NCBI GenBank assembly: GCA_037974665.1
Contig: CM075781.1
Coordinates: forward strand, 38,099,735-38,163,734
Origin: Ehretia macrophylla
Taxonomy: Eukaryota; Streptophyta; Magnoliopsida; Boraginales; Ehretiaceae
Reading direction: 5' to 3'
DNA: 64,000 nucleotides
The notes beneath the pieces are model-generated. The model had not been told where the DNA came from and searched no databases. It saw only the letters and a program-made list of their open reading frames with translations. Numbering within the stretch: position 1 is the first letter of the stretch; every line of letters starts with the position of its first letter. Shown here one piece after another: positions 16,306 to 31,785 of the stretch. Position numbers and translations under genes: made by a program.

Positions 16306-16384
16306 CTTGGAGCGTAACATCGGGTTCTTTTGTTAGTAAATGCATCTCTCTGTTACATCAAAATTTGACAATTACCACATTGCA

Positions 16385-16550
16385 GAGTAATATCATTCAA
16401 TCATGTCCCGAACCTAGAACTCCAATAACTACTTGGGTCCTCTTTTTTATTGGCCTATTAATCCAAGTTATCTCTTATATCGACAATACCCACTAATAAA
16501 CTACAAATCTACATTATCTCCCATTGGGGTGAAATGTACCATAAATTAAT
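16385..16550 (-). repeat. Dispersed ~165-bp repeat, copy 2 of 3 (inverted)
   Basis: Reverse complement reads CCAATGGGAGATAATGTAG, then GTTTATTAGTGGGTATTG and AAGAGGACCCAAGTAGTTAT, matching the 15855 repeat in the opposite orientation. It interrupts sequence that is continuous upstream of SCPL copy 1. Confidence 0.55.
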
Positions 16551-16640
16551 TAGTAACACTAGCAATATATGACAAGAGGTGAACTATATTTAGTTGAAGA
16601 CCAGAAATCATCATGCTATTCACTTTGGTCATATTTTTTA

Positions 16641-17779
16641 GGGTTAAATCCACTTTGTACTCCTATCCTTTCAGCTTTGTGACACTTATTAACCCTGAAG
16701 TTTACTTTTAGCCACTTAATAACCTTTGACTTGGTCAGATTTAACAGAAACATAACTTTGTTAAAGAAAAATGTTTAATGACTAAAATAACCTTCTAATA
16801 CAACTTAAAAGACATATTTGCCCATTCACTTGAAGGGAAAAATCTCACGTCCCTATGCAACTCCACTTATATGTATGTTCCAATGTATTCTTCTATCTTT
16901 TCTTTCTTTCTCTCTCTCTTTCTTCTCTCTATCTTTGCCTCTAAATTCATTCAGTTTAGATTAATTTTTAAGATCAAAATTTTAATTAGACAAAGCAATC
17001 AACGATTTCTCCAATATAAAAGATTTGTGAGTTGGTTTTTCTTCATTTCTTTTTTGTTTTAGTTTAAACCTTTCAGTTTTTTCAATTTATTTTCCATTGC
17101 ATGTGTTCAATATGTGTTATTCGATTTTTTTGTTGTCTAGCATGAATCAAATTTCCTGCCTGAAAATGAGCTTGAGTAATAGTTGTATATTGTATTGCTG
17201 AGCTTATTACTTTATTGTGGAAGATTAGGCATATCAGTTTAGAGAAGTTGCAGCAAAACTATACAAAGAAACCCTCCAAACTAAATATTTTGTGTGGAGG
17301 AACAACTTATAGTTTGTATGTATAACAAACAAACTTATAATTTTGGATTAATGATTGTTTTAATGTTAGTTGATGGTTTAAATTGCAGTGGGTTTTAATT
17401 TCTTTCCATTTGTTGCTATGGATTTGATATTGAAATAGTAAACAATTGCAGTTTAATTTTTATTATTAGTTGTGATCTAGTTTTGCAATATTTTTTTTGG
17501 CAAGACTATGTCTGGTTGCTTTGTTTTTTTGGTCAAGGTTGCTGCTTTGGTTAATCATGGGTAAGTGCGAAGAGAGTGAAGTAAGCCAGCATCAAGTTGC
17601 TTCCAAATCAATTCAGGGGTATTTTCATCTGAAAATTTGTAGCAGTCAATTAATAATTATACAAACAGAGTTTTTCTCACAGTATGTTAGCAGAAGGGTA
17701 ATAAGTGGCTAAAAGTAAACTTCAGGGTTAATAAGTGTCACAAAATTAAAAGGATAGGAGTACAAAGTGAATTTAACCC
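16641..17779. mobile_element. Mutator-like TIR element (non-autonomous) with 9-bp target duplication
   Basis: The termini are GGGTTAAAT...ATTTAACCC. The inverted repeats extend about 84 bases with few mismatches (CACTTTGTACTCCTATCCTT; TTAACCCTGAAGTTTACTTT). The element is bracketed by a perfect 9-bp duplication TATTTTTTA at 16632-16640 and 17780-17788, the length typical of Mutator-like elements. It is 1139 bases long; the frames inside show no transposase similarity. Confidence 0.85.
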
Positions 17780-17788
17780 TATTTTTTA

Positions 17789-18806
17789 GGGTAAATAGTA
17801 TTATAACCTCCTATAGTTTGTGAAAAATACACAAAACCTCCTCTATACTTTTAAACATGCACAAAAATTTCCTATGATTTATAAAACATAACATCATAAC
17901 TCCTTCCGTCAAAAAAATCGATACTTTTAACATAATATGTGGCACATGCCTAAGTTGCAACTTAGATTGATTTTTATAAGTTTTACCAATAAAATAAACT
18001 TATACATTTACTAAAATATCATTTTCATCCAAAAAAAAACAAAAATAAAAAATCAATCTGCCTTCTTCACCAACCCCCCTCCACCTTCACCTCCACCTCA
18101 CCCGCCTACGTCGTCAGCCTCCTTTCACTCACAACCTCGTTAGCCACCCCGACTCGTCAAACTGTCTATTTCATTTTTTTTTTTTTCTTTTTTCTTTTCG
18201 TGTGTGTGTATATATATACACACACACAACCTCTGATGAGAACATATGCACAACGCACATGTCTCATATGCACAACAGAATATATACACGCACAATTATG
18301 CCATGCCACTAGACGAGGGAGGTCAACAAAAGAGTTCGGATGATTCTTGATCTTGTGCAACCAAACCTTCTTTTCATGTTGTGCACAACATGAACTTTTT
18401 TGTCAACAAGTGCTTGGAACCATTTGGATCAATATCAGGCAAAAACGTTTTGATCTTTATTGATTCTTGATACTTGAAACAGTTGTTGAACTTATGTTTG
18501 GATTTCTAACAAAGTCTGGATGCACAGATGAAGGCACTGGTGGGTTGTGGAAGAAGGGTACCAGAGAGGGGCAAATTGATAAATTTGAAGAAGTTTATAA
18601 GCTAAATGACAAATACACAATAAAGTTAAAAATAAGAATATTTACGTCTTTTAACTATTTTTGTTAAAAAAAATTGACGGAAAAATACAAAAGGAACACG
18701 TGTGCTATGTTTTATAAATTATAGGAGATTTTTATATATTTTTAAAAGTATAAAAGGATACTGTACAATTTCGACAAACTATAAAGAATTATGATGTTAT
18801 TTATCC
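17789..18806. mobile_element. Second Mutator-like TIR element, abutting the first
   Basis: The ends GGGTAAATA...TTTATCC are the tips of inverted repeats about 150 bases long (CCTCCTATAGTTTGTG versus its counterpart near 18760-18785). The right flank TATCTGTTA (18807-18815) resembles the left flank TATTTTTTA (17780-17788) at 6 of 9 bases. This suggests an older, diverged target duplication into which the 16641 element later inserted. No transposase is seen. Length 1018. Confidence 0.75.
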
Positions 18807-19287
18807 TATCTGTTAACTGATAATATGCCATTCTTTCACTTTTTCGAATCAGCATAACTATAAACAATAGAATATGTTGATTTTTACAAGACTTAAGATA
18901 ATATTTCATATTCTTGCAATGGAATACTGAGCTCGGTCGATTATAGACACCCACGTTATTTTTATAGCAGATTCGCGTGTAATGGTCAACAACCCACACA
19001 TGAAAATTGAGGCTCCACCATGCTTTTCCATGCATTGTAAGCTCTAGAACCTGCCTAAATTCTATGTCAGATGCCACACAGTTGCGACCAAAACAAAAAC
19101 AAAGTCTTCCATGTAGGTGCTATTCCACTAAAAAACAGATTTTAAAATACGTATGTGGATAATGGATTCGCAGGCACAAGTTGTTCTCCACAAGTATATA
19201 ATATAGAGACATATTTGCCGTTTTGTGTAATCACTCACTGAGAAAAAGCTTTCTCTGACCTTGTGTTAATATTCTCAGTGAAACATA
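18807..19287 (+). promoter_or_regulatory. Proximal upstream region of SCPL copy 2
   Basis: Collinear with 300-793 upstream of copy 1 (shared GATAATATGCCATTCTTTCAC, GTCAACAACCCACACAT and CGTATGTGGATAATGGATTC blocks). A TATA-like run is at 19195-19204, about 85-90 bases before the ATG. The ATG equivalent to 794 of copy 1 is missing here. Conservation is direct observation; function is inferred. Confidence 0.6.
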
Positions 19288-23311
<4,024 letters not shown>

Positions 23312-23955
23312 TATAACTTGTCTGTAAATGAAATTTTGCTCCTAATAACATCGAGTTAAACAGCATTATATTGCGAGTGCTTTGGTCCATTTTTCTCTGC
23401 CTTCATGAGTTTGTAAGAGCTGTGAGGCTTTCCTTAATGGAGGTGTACAACCTTCTTTATCTTGTTTTGTTTGGTTATGCGGTTTGAAGAGAAGAATAAT
23501 TACAGAGTTTCCACCCACAAATTGGTTTCTGAAAGGCAGCACTTGCATCCATTAACCAGATGGTTCGACTGAGACATATGTGGAGTCCACTTTTACCTTA
23601 TTTTATATATTATACTTGAGAAATGGCTTATAAATAATTATCATCTGTAAATGATCACCGCTATGTTTATGAAGTGTAGGCTTCGCACACCGTGTAGGAT
23701 TCACGCACCAGATACAGGAATGGTCGTTTGTAAGCCATTCCCATTATACACGTTCTTTTCTTTGAGCCTTTTTGTCCAGCTCTAAAAGGCTGAACAGTTC
23801 ATTAATTTACTCACCAAAAGTTCATCCTCCATTGTGATGAAGTTGGACAAGCACCATCAATTTCCAACTTTTATTGTGCTTTGAGTCAGTGCAGTACAGA
23901 ATCCCATAAGAGTGCATAAGACATCAGCAGAATAATATGAGTAGTTTGTACGTAT
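23312..23955. other. 3' flank of SCPL copy 2
   Basis: Collinear with 4691-5120, with an extra segment of unrelated DNA at about 23560-23760. It marks the right limit of the duplicated locus. No gene is seen. Confidence 0.55.
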
Positions 23956-24165
23956 TTTTCTGTTAGATAAGAGCCCATTCGACTATCTCGAAATGCAATG
24001 TGATGGTGATGATATGAACAATTGGAACTGCACCGAGCCACGACTGATAAATCTAATCTATATAATTATTTCACACAAGATACAAAGTTTTTTAATTCTT
24101 TAAGTGGTTTATCTAAAAGATTCGCTTTGATCGACTTTTCACGACTTAGTCAATAAGCAGCCTAA

Positions 24166-24562
24166 GAGTCTATTTGGTTTAACTTTTAAACACTTAAAAA
24201 TACTTTATGTGAGTTTAAAAGTTGAAGTTAACTTATTTGGTCCATTTCTGATAGAGTTTAAAAGTTGAAGTTGAAAAAAATTAAAAAAATAAAACGTTCT
24301 AAATTGGAGTTTTTCAAAAAAAAAAATTTGTGAAACTGTTTTTACATAATGCGGGAAATTATTATTATTATTTTTTTCTCAAATATGCCGATCCATATTT
24401 TTAAAGTTTAACATTACTTTTAAAATTTCTAAAAGTACAATATTATCCAACATAAACCAAAATGTTAATAATTTTTGTTCAATAACACTTTTAATTAAAT
24501 CTCTATTGCTAAAAATTTTATAACTCAAAAGTGAAATTTTGACAATTAAACCAAACAAAAAC
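24166..24562. mobile_element. MITE with TAA target duplication (PIF/Harbinger-like)
   Basis: The left end GAGTCTATTTGGTTTAA and right end TTAAACCAAACAAAAAC form an imperfect inverted repeat. The element is flanked by TAA on both sides (24163-24165, 24563-24565), the length and motif typical of Tourist-type MITEs. AT-rich, non-coding. Confidence 0.65.
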
Positions 24563-24609
24563 TAAGATTTCATCAAGTGCTATATAAATTTTTTATATGA
24601 GTTGGTTTT

Positions 24610-26165
24610 TTCTGTGACATGCGACATTTGACTATTGGTAAATGATCTGCTGCAAATGAAAATGTGTTCAACTTACTCTAAAGACGATGTCCTTTTAAGT
24701 TTTGTGAAACATACAATTGTCTCCATGTGGCATATATCTTATTGATCTGTCAAGTTCAACATGGGTTCTCGAGGTATTACCAAAATGTTTAAAAGTTGTT
24801 GAATAGTTAATTAGTTTATAATTATACTATGCAATAAAAGTTACTCCGAGTGAAGTGCAACACCTTCTATAATTTAAAAATTATTTGAATTAATCTCTGT
24901 AATTTTTTGAAAGTATACAAAATCTCTTACCGTCAAAAAAATTTGTTATATTTGACAGAACATGTTTTACACACATGTTAAATGAAATTTTTATTAATTT
25001 CTAATGTATTTGACAATAAAATAATTATATTAATTAATCAAATTGCCCTTTTTAACAAAAAAAATAAAAAACAGTCATCTTCTTCCCTACCACCCCCTTG
25101 TCATTCCCACCCTCCCCCAGCCCCATCAGCACCCCTCACCCCCTACAGCCTGTCACTCCCACCAAATAGATCACTTTACTGTTTCATGACCCAAAAATCA
25201 ATCTCAATCTTTATAGTAACAAAAACGGAGAAAAACAACCAAACTATAGAATCCATCTTGTCCACCTTCACAGCTGTTATTTCACTTTCCCTCCTTGACT
25301 CACCTCCCCATGCAAAAACAGAGGGAAAACAGGATGCATATGCGGTATGTTAAGATTCATAAATCTGTGATATATATTTCTTGTTTTTTTATTTTTTTGG
25401 TCTAAACAAAAAGGGAGGGACAAAAGAGAAAAATGAAAAAAAATTGAGGGTATTTACATATTTTTACTAAATCTGTTAATTTTTTTTACGATAGAGGGGT
25501 GTTGTACATTTTCAAAAATTACGATAATTAGTTAAGAGAGTTTTTGAACCATAAAGAATATTGTGCACTTACATTAAATTACAGGAAGATCTGATGCAGT
25601 TTACCCAAATTATTACTTGAAAATTACAAATTTGTTCGAATCGGCCTTTCCTTCGATAATCGAGAAGTTTGAATTAGTTTTGTTATTGTACTATGCGATA
25701 AAGTTTATTATTTGAAATTACAAACTTTAGGATAAACAAAGAGGAGAAATGATAAGACCCTCTTTGTTATCAGCAAAAGAACAATTAGAAGAAACATTTT
25801 TGTTTTGCTTTCCTAGCTCTCTATTGTAGAACCGGAGAATCCACAAACAGGATTAGAGGGTTTGAGAATCCCTTATTTTTAAAATTTTTTATTTTTTGTT
25901 TTTGTAATCGGGGCTCTAATAACTCTCCTTAGGTTGGGCGCTCTAACTTACACTCGAGTAAAATTGTAAAGCTAACTTGTGTTTTGCAAGGAGTTTGGCT
26001 CTTTTTATAGATTTTTTTGCAATGTTGATTGTTGTATTTTTCACTTATAAGATGGAGTGCCTATAAGCTTGCCCCCATACAAAGAGATGGGTTTGGTATG
26101 TATTTCATTTTTTGTTCTTTTGATTTTTTTTTTTTTTGGGTTAATTTTTTTGGATTTCACCATGT
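24610..26165. repeat. Diverged tandem duplication of spacer, unit 1
   Basis: Collinear with 26176-27700. Shared phrases in order include CATTTGACTATTGGT, AAATGATCTG, CCATGTGGCA, CACGAGGTATTA/CTCGAGGTATTA, ATTACAAACTTT, AGAGGAGA and TTTGGTATGTATTTC. A TIR element (24856-25609) interrupts this unit only. No coding function is recognised. Confidence 0.65.
24856..25609. mobile_element. Degraded TIR element of the GGGTGAAGTGCA family
   Basis: The left end GAGTGAAGTGCAACACC and right end CTGATGCAGTTTACCC resemble, with erosion, the ends of the element at 54873. Internal words are shared too (AGGGACAAAAGAGAAAAATG; GAGGGTATTTACAT). A target duplication is not clear. The proline/serine-rich frame inside is not a recognisable gene. 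Confidence 0.55.
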
Positions 26166-26359
26166 TAGTTTTTTGCCATGTGCATTTGACTATTGGTGGA
26201 GGTTACTATTCATACTGTGTAGTTATCTAATATCAGATGCATTAAATGATCTGATCCAAGCAAAAATGTCTCCGGTCAACTCCAAAGACGTTGACCAAAA
26301 ACCAAAAAAAAACTCCAAAGACGAGGTCTTTTGAGTTTTATAAAGCGTCGTCCAATTAA

Positions 26360-26736
26360 GGATAAAGGTCTAATTTAGTCTATTATATTTAGTGTAAATG
26401 ATATTTTAATCTATTATTTTTTAAAATGAATCTTTTAGTCCATTATTTTTTGTGTAAATATCACTATCATCAATTATCTTCGAAATGAGCATTTTAGTCT
26501 AATATATTTCACATGAATGACGTCATTAATTCAATATGTTTCCTCTAATATGTTTTGAAGTTGGACTAACGACGTTACTTATGTGAAACATATTGAACTA
26601 AAAGGTTCATTTTAAAAGATAATTGATGAAAGTGTCATTTACACCAAAGATAATGGACTAAAATGTTTATTTTGAAAGATAATGAATGAAAATGTCATTT
26701 ACACCAAACATAATGAACTAAACTAGACATTTACCC
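26360..26736. mobile_element. Fold-back TIR element with perfect 9-bp target duplication
   Basis: Almost the whole 377 bases form one inverted repeat: GGATAAAGGTCTAATTTAG at the left matches the complement of CTAGACATTTACCC at the right, and the arms continue to the centre. The duplication TCCAATTAA is present at 26351-26359 and 26737-26745. A 9-bp duplication points to the Mutator-like group. The transcript would fold into a long hairpin. Confidence 0.85.
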
Positions 26737-26840
26737 TCCAATTAATAAAGCTTTAAAATGGCTTTAAACTGAGATCTTATGTAAGGTGAATTTTTTATCA
26801 TCACAGAAAAGAATAATTTTAAAGTGCTATATAAGATTTT

Positions 26841-27216
26841 GGATAAATGATTGAAATGGTTCTTTATTTTTGGGTTCTGTAACATTTTCATTATTTATTT
26901 ACTAAACGTGACAAATTAGTTTCTTATCTTTAAATATGTGATGTTGTTAGTCTTTTTAACAAATTCTATCAATTGTTTTAACACGGATTGCATGCGTCTG
27001 ACACGTGACCAGTTTAATTCAGATTTTAGAATGGTAAGAGACTAATTGGTCACGTGTCTAGTACATATAATTTATGTTAAAAAATTGACAAAATTTGTTA
27101 AAAGAATTGACAACATCGCAAATTTAAAGATAAAAAACTAATTTATTACGTTTGATAAACAATTAATAAAAATATCACAAAATTTAAAGATAAAGAACCA
27201 TTTTGATAATTTAATC
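26841..27216. mobile_element. Fold-back TIR element, target duplication eroded
   Basis: The left arm GGATAAATGATTGAAATGG matches the complement of the right arm ending CCATTTTGATAATTTAATC. The arms run about 150 bases, with CACGTGTCTAGTACAT-type words near the centre. The flanks show only a weak match, so age or boundary error is likely. Non-coding. Confidence 0.65.
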
Positions 27217-27700
27217 TAAATATATATATATTTTTTTCCTCCATGTGGCAATATTTCAATGATGTGACAAGTTCAGTGTGACCACGAGGTATTAGTCTAT
27301 GTTTAGAAGTTTCTAAATAGGACGATGAGTATATAATGGTGATTGTTGATTGTGGGAATCGTCTTTCCAACTACGCACATTATTTAATAACAATTGGAAA
27401 CGTCACAATCCACTGAACCCAATTAACAAAAAACCACTATCATGAATTGATTTATTATTATACTCAACTTGTTATTTGCAATTACAAACTTTTGGATACA
27501 AAAGAGGAGACAAGAAAAGATCTTCATCATTAGCAAATGAATAATATAAGAGCTTTTTTTTTTCTTATTCTTTTTAGCAATGCTGACATTATAGCTTACT
27601 CCTTATTGTCACTAGCATCAATATTGATCCAAGCCATCGATTTGGTATGTATTTCTTTTTTTCTTTCTTCTTTTTGGTTAATCTTTTGGATTTTCCCTAC

Positions 27701-28317
27701 CATTTCCATTTTTGTTTTTTATGGTAACAAAGCTAAGATAAAGAAAAAAGGGGAAGAAGGCATCCATGCCCCTATCTTTTTTCCTAATTCTCAATTAATT
27801 AGGTCCAATCAATTTTTCTTTTTCTCTAGAAAGGTCCCTTAAATTTAATGGTACTAATTTCTTTTAAATATTATATCTTCTGCCCCTATTATATTAGTAT
27901 CTTTAATCTCATTTATTGGTTGGAGCTCTCATTGAAAAAGAATTTAAGCTGCACCTCCATTTCTTAATCAATTTCACAAAGAAAATTTGAGTGATTTCAA
28001 TCCCCTCTCTTGTAATGTTAGGTGAGGTACTTGCTACTCCCTTTCATTTAGCAAGCAATTGAGTGCCGTCTATTTTTTGGTCTATCATCTAAAGACCTCC
28101 TGCATCAAATCTCTTTAGTGCTTGGAGTAAAATGGTAACTTGGCAAAGTTATGTGTCATTGTGAGAATGCTTTTGAGTTACTCTCTCAATCGTATAGATG
28201 TAGTACATATATATATATATATATATATTATAAAAGTTTAACTATCGAACACTACATATTATTTATTTAAAATTTAAGAGACTGTGGAAACAATCTCAAA
28301 TAAATGATTGTAATTAA
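27701..28317. other. Intergenic, with a short AT microsatellite
   Basis: No gene recognised. A dinucleotide AT run lies at about 28206-28228. Confidence 0.5.
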
Positions 28318-28771
28318 GGCTATGTTTGTTTGTCGTAAAATATTTTTTCGAAAAATATTTTTTGGATTTTACGGTGTTTAGTAACACCGGAAAATTGATC
28401 AACCGTAAAATATTTTACTGTAAAAAATTGCGGCTGTTTTTTCTTAATTTTACGGTATTTGGTAATACCGTAAAATTAGTCAACTGTAAAATATTTTTCG
28501 GTTAATAATTGCGGTTAGTACAAAATTTTGTAAAATGTTTTATGGGACTTTAGGAGAAGAAAACATTTTACGAAATTTACGATACATCCAAACACCAAAA
28601 AATATTTTTCAATAATTTATTTTCCGAAAAAAATGTTTTTTTTCCAACAATTTATTTTATGGCAAACAAACGGAGTTCTGTAAAATATTTTATTTTTCAA
28701 GAAAATAGAAAATATTTTTCATGGAAAATATTTTATACAAGCAAGTTATTTTACGGCAAACAAACGGAGCC
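28318..28771. mobile_element. Tourist-like MITE, family GGCTCCGTTTGTTTG, copy 1
   Basis: The ends GGCTATGTTTGTTTGTCG and CGGCAAACAAACGGAGCC are inverted repeats. TAA flanks both sides (28315-28317, 28772-28774). Internally it is rich in TAAAATATTTT and ACGGT words. It is 454 bases with no coding. A second copy lies at 29917. Confidence 0.75.
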
Positions 28772-29374
28772 TAAGAATAACTGATTTTGTTCATAATATT
28801 ATGATATTATAAGTGACATTTAATGATTATCAATTATTAATATAGTTAAAATAAAATGATACAAATCGTTAAATTTAACTCATAGCGTTAAGGTGTTACG
28901 ATATCTTTTCTCATTTCCATGATGACTTATGACATCCTTATAGGCCAACAATTGGAATCACGATTCGTGCAATAGAAGTAATGGAACCTAATCTGCAGAT
29001 CTACATTGGTTCTTTTGATCACAACTTTGTGTTGTTCCTATCTTAGATGACAAGTAAAGCGATATGCGGTAGATTTTTTTCATTCATTTTTTCTGATTAC
29101 ATGGAAGCATATTCGTTATTCGGGTCAACTTAACAAATTGAAATTACAATGCATGGGATACTTAATTTCAGCCTCTTAAGCACCTGCAACATGGTACTTA
29201 TGTATTTCTTATCCTCTCTTCTCCTTTTCTTTTTTTCAATTTGAAAGGAGATAAAGTTGATAGACAACACAAAAATGAGAGAAACTTAGTAGGATGACCG
29301 TGACCGTTCAAGAGTATTTTTTACTTCGTTTATCTTTTTTAATTTACAAGAGAAGTTACAACTAAAATATGATC
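28772..29374. other. Intergenic, no recognised feature
   Basis: AT-rich. An imperfect ATAATATTATGATATTAT palindrome near 28794 recalls words in the 31786-32335 repeat. No gene was found. Confidence 0.4.
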
Positions 29375-29515
29375 CAACCACTAGTCCTTTGGTCTAGTGA
29401 AGGGCTAGTGGTATAATTCTCACCTTAAATGCAAGTTATAAGTTTTGAGTTCAAGTCTTGTATGTAACACCTTACGTGATATAAAATGATTAAAATTTTT
29501 TTTTTGTTTAAAAAA
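29375..29515 (+). mobile_element. tRNA-derived SINE-like copy
   Basis: CCACTAGTCCTTTGGTCTAG is followed by an A-box-like GGGCTAGTGGTA and a B-box-like GAGTTCAAGTC about 50 bases apart, then by a T/A-rich tail. No tRNA cloverleaf can be folded convincingly by eye. A related sequence on the other strand at 55352-55447 supports a dispersed family. Confidence 0.5.
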
Positions 29516-29916
29516 AAAATATTATCCATTTAGTGCATTCTTTTTCCTTTTTTTCTTTTTAATGACAAGAAATTTGCTCTAAATATGTTCACACTGGATT
29601 CACTCCAATACATATTTTAAGTTAATCAATAACTGATAATATTTATGATCAAATGACATATATTTAAATTTAAAATATTCAATCACAACAACGATCATGC
29701 ATGCTCCACTACACTCAGAGCATCTCCTTTTTCTTTTTTAAAAAACCCATGACATTTAGAGACTAACATGCAAATTACGTTATGTTTTCTTCTATTTGAC
29801 AAAACGCTAGATTAAAATCGGTAGATCATGTGGAAGAACATGGTATTTGTTTGTTTCCTAGCACCGACATGCATGAGTTGATCCCAGCCTTGAGGCATTA
29901 TATATTGGATGATTCA

Positions 29917-30359
29917 GGCTTTGTTGTTTGCCGTAAAATGACTTGTTTGTAGAAATATTTTTAGTGAAAAATATTTTATTAAAAAATAAAATATTTTTTT
30001 GGACTTCGTTTATTTGTCATAAAATAATTTGTTGGGAAAAAATATTTTTCTAAAAAATATAATACTGACAAATATTTTTTGGTGTTTAAATGTACAGTGA
30101 GTTCAGTAAAATATTTTCTTCTCCCAAATGACATGAAAATATTTTTTCAAATTTTGTACTAGTCGTAATTGTTGATCGAAAAATATTTTTTAATTGACCA
30201 ATTTTTTAGTGTTACCAAACATCAAAAAATTAAACAAAAATAATCACAATTGTTGATTAAAAAATATTTTCTAATTAATTAATTTTTTAATATTATTAAA
30301 TACTAAAAACTTAAAAAAATATTTTTCAAAAAAATATTTTACGGCAAACAAGCGGAGCC
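29917..30359. mobile_element. Tourist-like MITE, family GGCTCCGTTTGTTTG, copy 2
   Basis: The ends GGCTTTGTTGTTTGCCG and CGGCAAACAAGCGGAGCC are inverted repeats flanked by TCA (29914-29916, 30360-30362). It is 443 bases long. The interior repeats a terminal-like motif (ACTTCGTTTATTTGTCAT at 30003). Same family as 28318. Confidence 0.75.
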
Positions 30360-30748
30360 TCAAATGACGATGTTAGTGGGATATGTATCTCTCCATGATC
30401 ACTTACCTTTGACTTTATGCGTATTTGTCTGGATCAAGTGGTAGAAACTGGAGTAGGTTCGCATAGCTAAAAGGTGCTATGAAGGACCATGTTGTAACTA
30501 ATCCATGTCTCAGTTTCACATGTTTCTTGCATAATCTGTCAACTATCTTACTTTTCCCATTATTACAAATGAAAACAAAAATATTTTATGTGTTTTGACC
30601 AACTAGCTATTTCGACCAAAAAAAAAAAAAAAAACCAACTAGCTATTGAAGTAATTGAAAGGTTTAGACAGTACGTCAACTCTTTGGCAGGGATCGATGA
30701 GTGAATTCTTCGTCTGATGTTAAAATATATAATTTTTTAATTATATAA

Positions 30749-30751
<3 letters not shown>

Positions 30752-30820
<69 letters not shown>
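30752..30820. repeat. Long (TA)n microsatellite
   Basis: An uninterrupted TA run of almost 70 bases is followed by a T tract and then a GAAA-rich stretch. The minus-strand Tyr/Ile frame across it is an artefact. Confidence 0.95.
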
Positions 30821-30822
<2 letters not shown>

Positions 30823-30828
<6 letters not shown>

Positions 30829-31785
30829 TTTCAGTAGGATTAATTAATATTTTAATTGAAAGCATATAAATATCTTTTTTTTTTGTTGAAAAATAGATAG
30901 AATTTTTAATTTGTGGTCTCCACTGACTAGAATATACATCTGTCACTGACTCTTGGTAATATCAATCACTAGTAAATTCTACTTGTGAAAACCTTTTTAG
31001 ATAGTAATTCTTGGTTCAATGTATCAATATTCATGGGAAAAACTTTAAAACGTTTGTATGTCCATTATCACTAAATATAATGGGAACACGTGTTTTTTTT
31101 TTCTTTTTTGCTCAACAGCGACACGTGTCTTTAATTAGTGAAGTTCACATATTTTTTGTGAATTGTTAGTTGTTTGTTAGCACAACCCAAACTTAGAATA
31201 TGGGTATTGACACATACATTATGGTTAATCATTTCAAACACTTGGTATATATTTCACCTTGTAAAAGAAACAATTCTATATATCCCAGTCTATATGGTAC
31301 AAATTTGGCTTTATTTCTTAACAAGTTTACAAAAATTACATTGAAGATTGGCTCCCTTAATAAATCTCCTTTGAAACTTTAATCTAATTTCGATAATGTG
31401 TCAAATTTTAGTAACATTACTTTTATCACATCCTTAAAAATTACTACCATGACAAGTTAACAAAGATTAAAATATTGTGTTTCAAGCATAATTTTCCTAA
31501 TAAAAAAATCGATGTCAAACGAGTTTTTAATTAATTAAGTAACCTTTTATCGGTTTTCTTATATTCATTTATCAATCCTAGGTCTATAATAGAAGGGGTG
31601 ATTGTATGAGATTTTTTTTTTTTAAAAAAAAGATTGACATCTTCTAATTGAAATGATCACAATCTAATTTCTTGTTCCAAGCTCGAACATTACTTTTTAT
31701 TACTTGCATGATGCTTTATCCATTCTTATGGAATACATGTTTTATCATGTCTAGAAAGATGTAACACTCAAAGCAAGATAGAAAC
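30823..31785. other. Intergenic, no recognised gene
   Basis: AT-rich spacer. A 60-codon frame at 31200-31382 has no recognisable similarity and no splice context. Nothing else is supported. Confidence 0.4.

Larger units (their letters stand above)
26176..27700. repeat. Diverged tandem duplication of spacer, unit 2
   Basis: Partner of 24610-26165. Two TIR elements (26360-26736 and 26841-27216) interrupt this unit at places where unit 1 is uninterrupted, so the insertions came after the duplication. Confidence 0.65.

Noticed and set aside
24982..25353. 123-codon Pro/Ser-rich frame
   Set aside because: It lies inside a degraded TIR element, and its composition follows the C-rich DNA of that family (compare 18060-18150).
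29391..29480. Functional tRNA gene
   Set aside because: The A- and B-box-like words are present, but no acceptor stem or anticodon arm pairs convincingly, and a related copy exists; a SINE-like origin fits better.
30737..30946. Minus-strand frame rich in Tyr/Ile
   Set aside because: It is a translation of the TA microsatellite.
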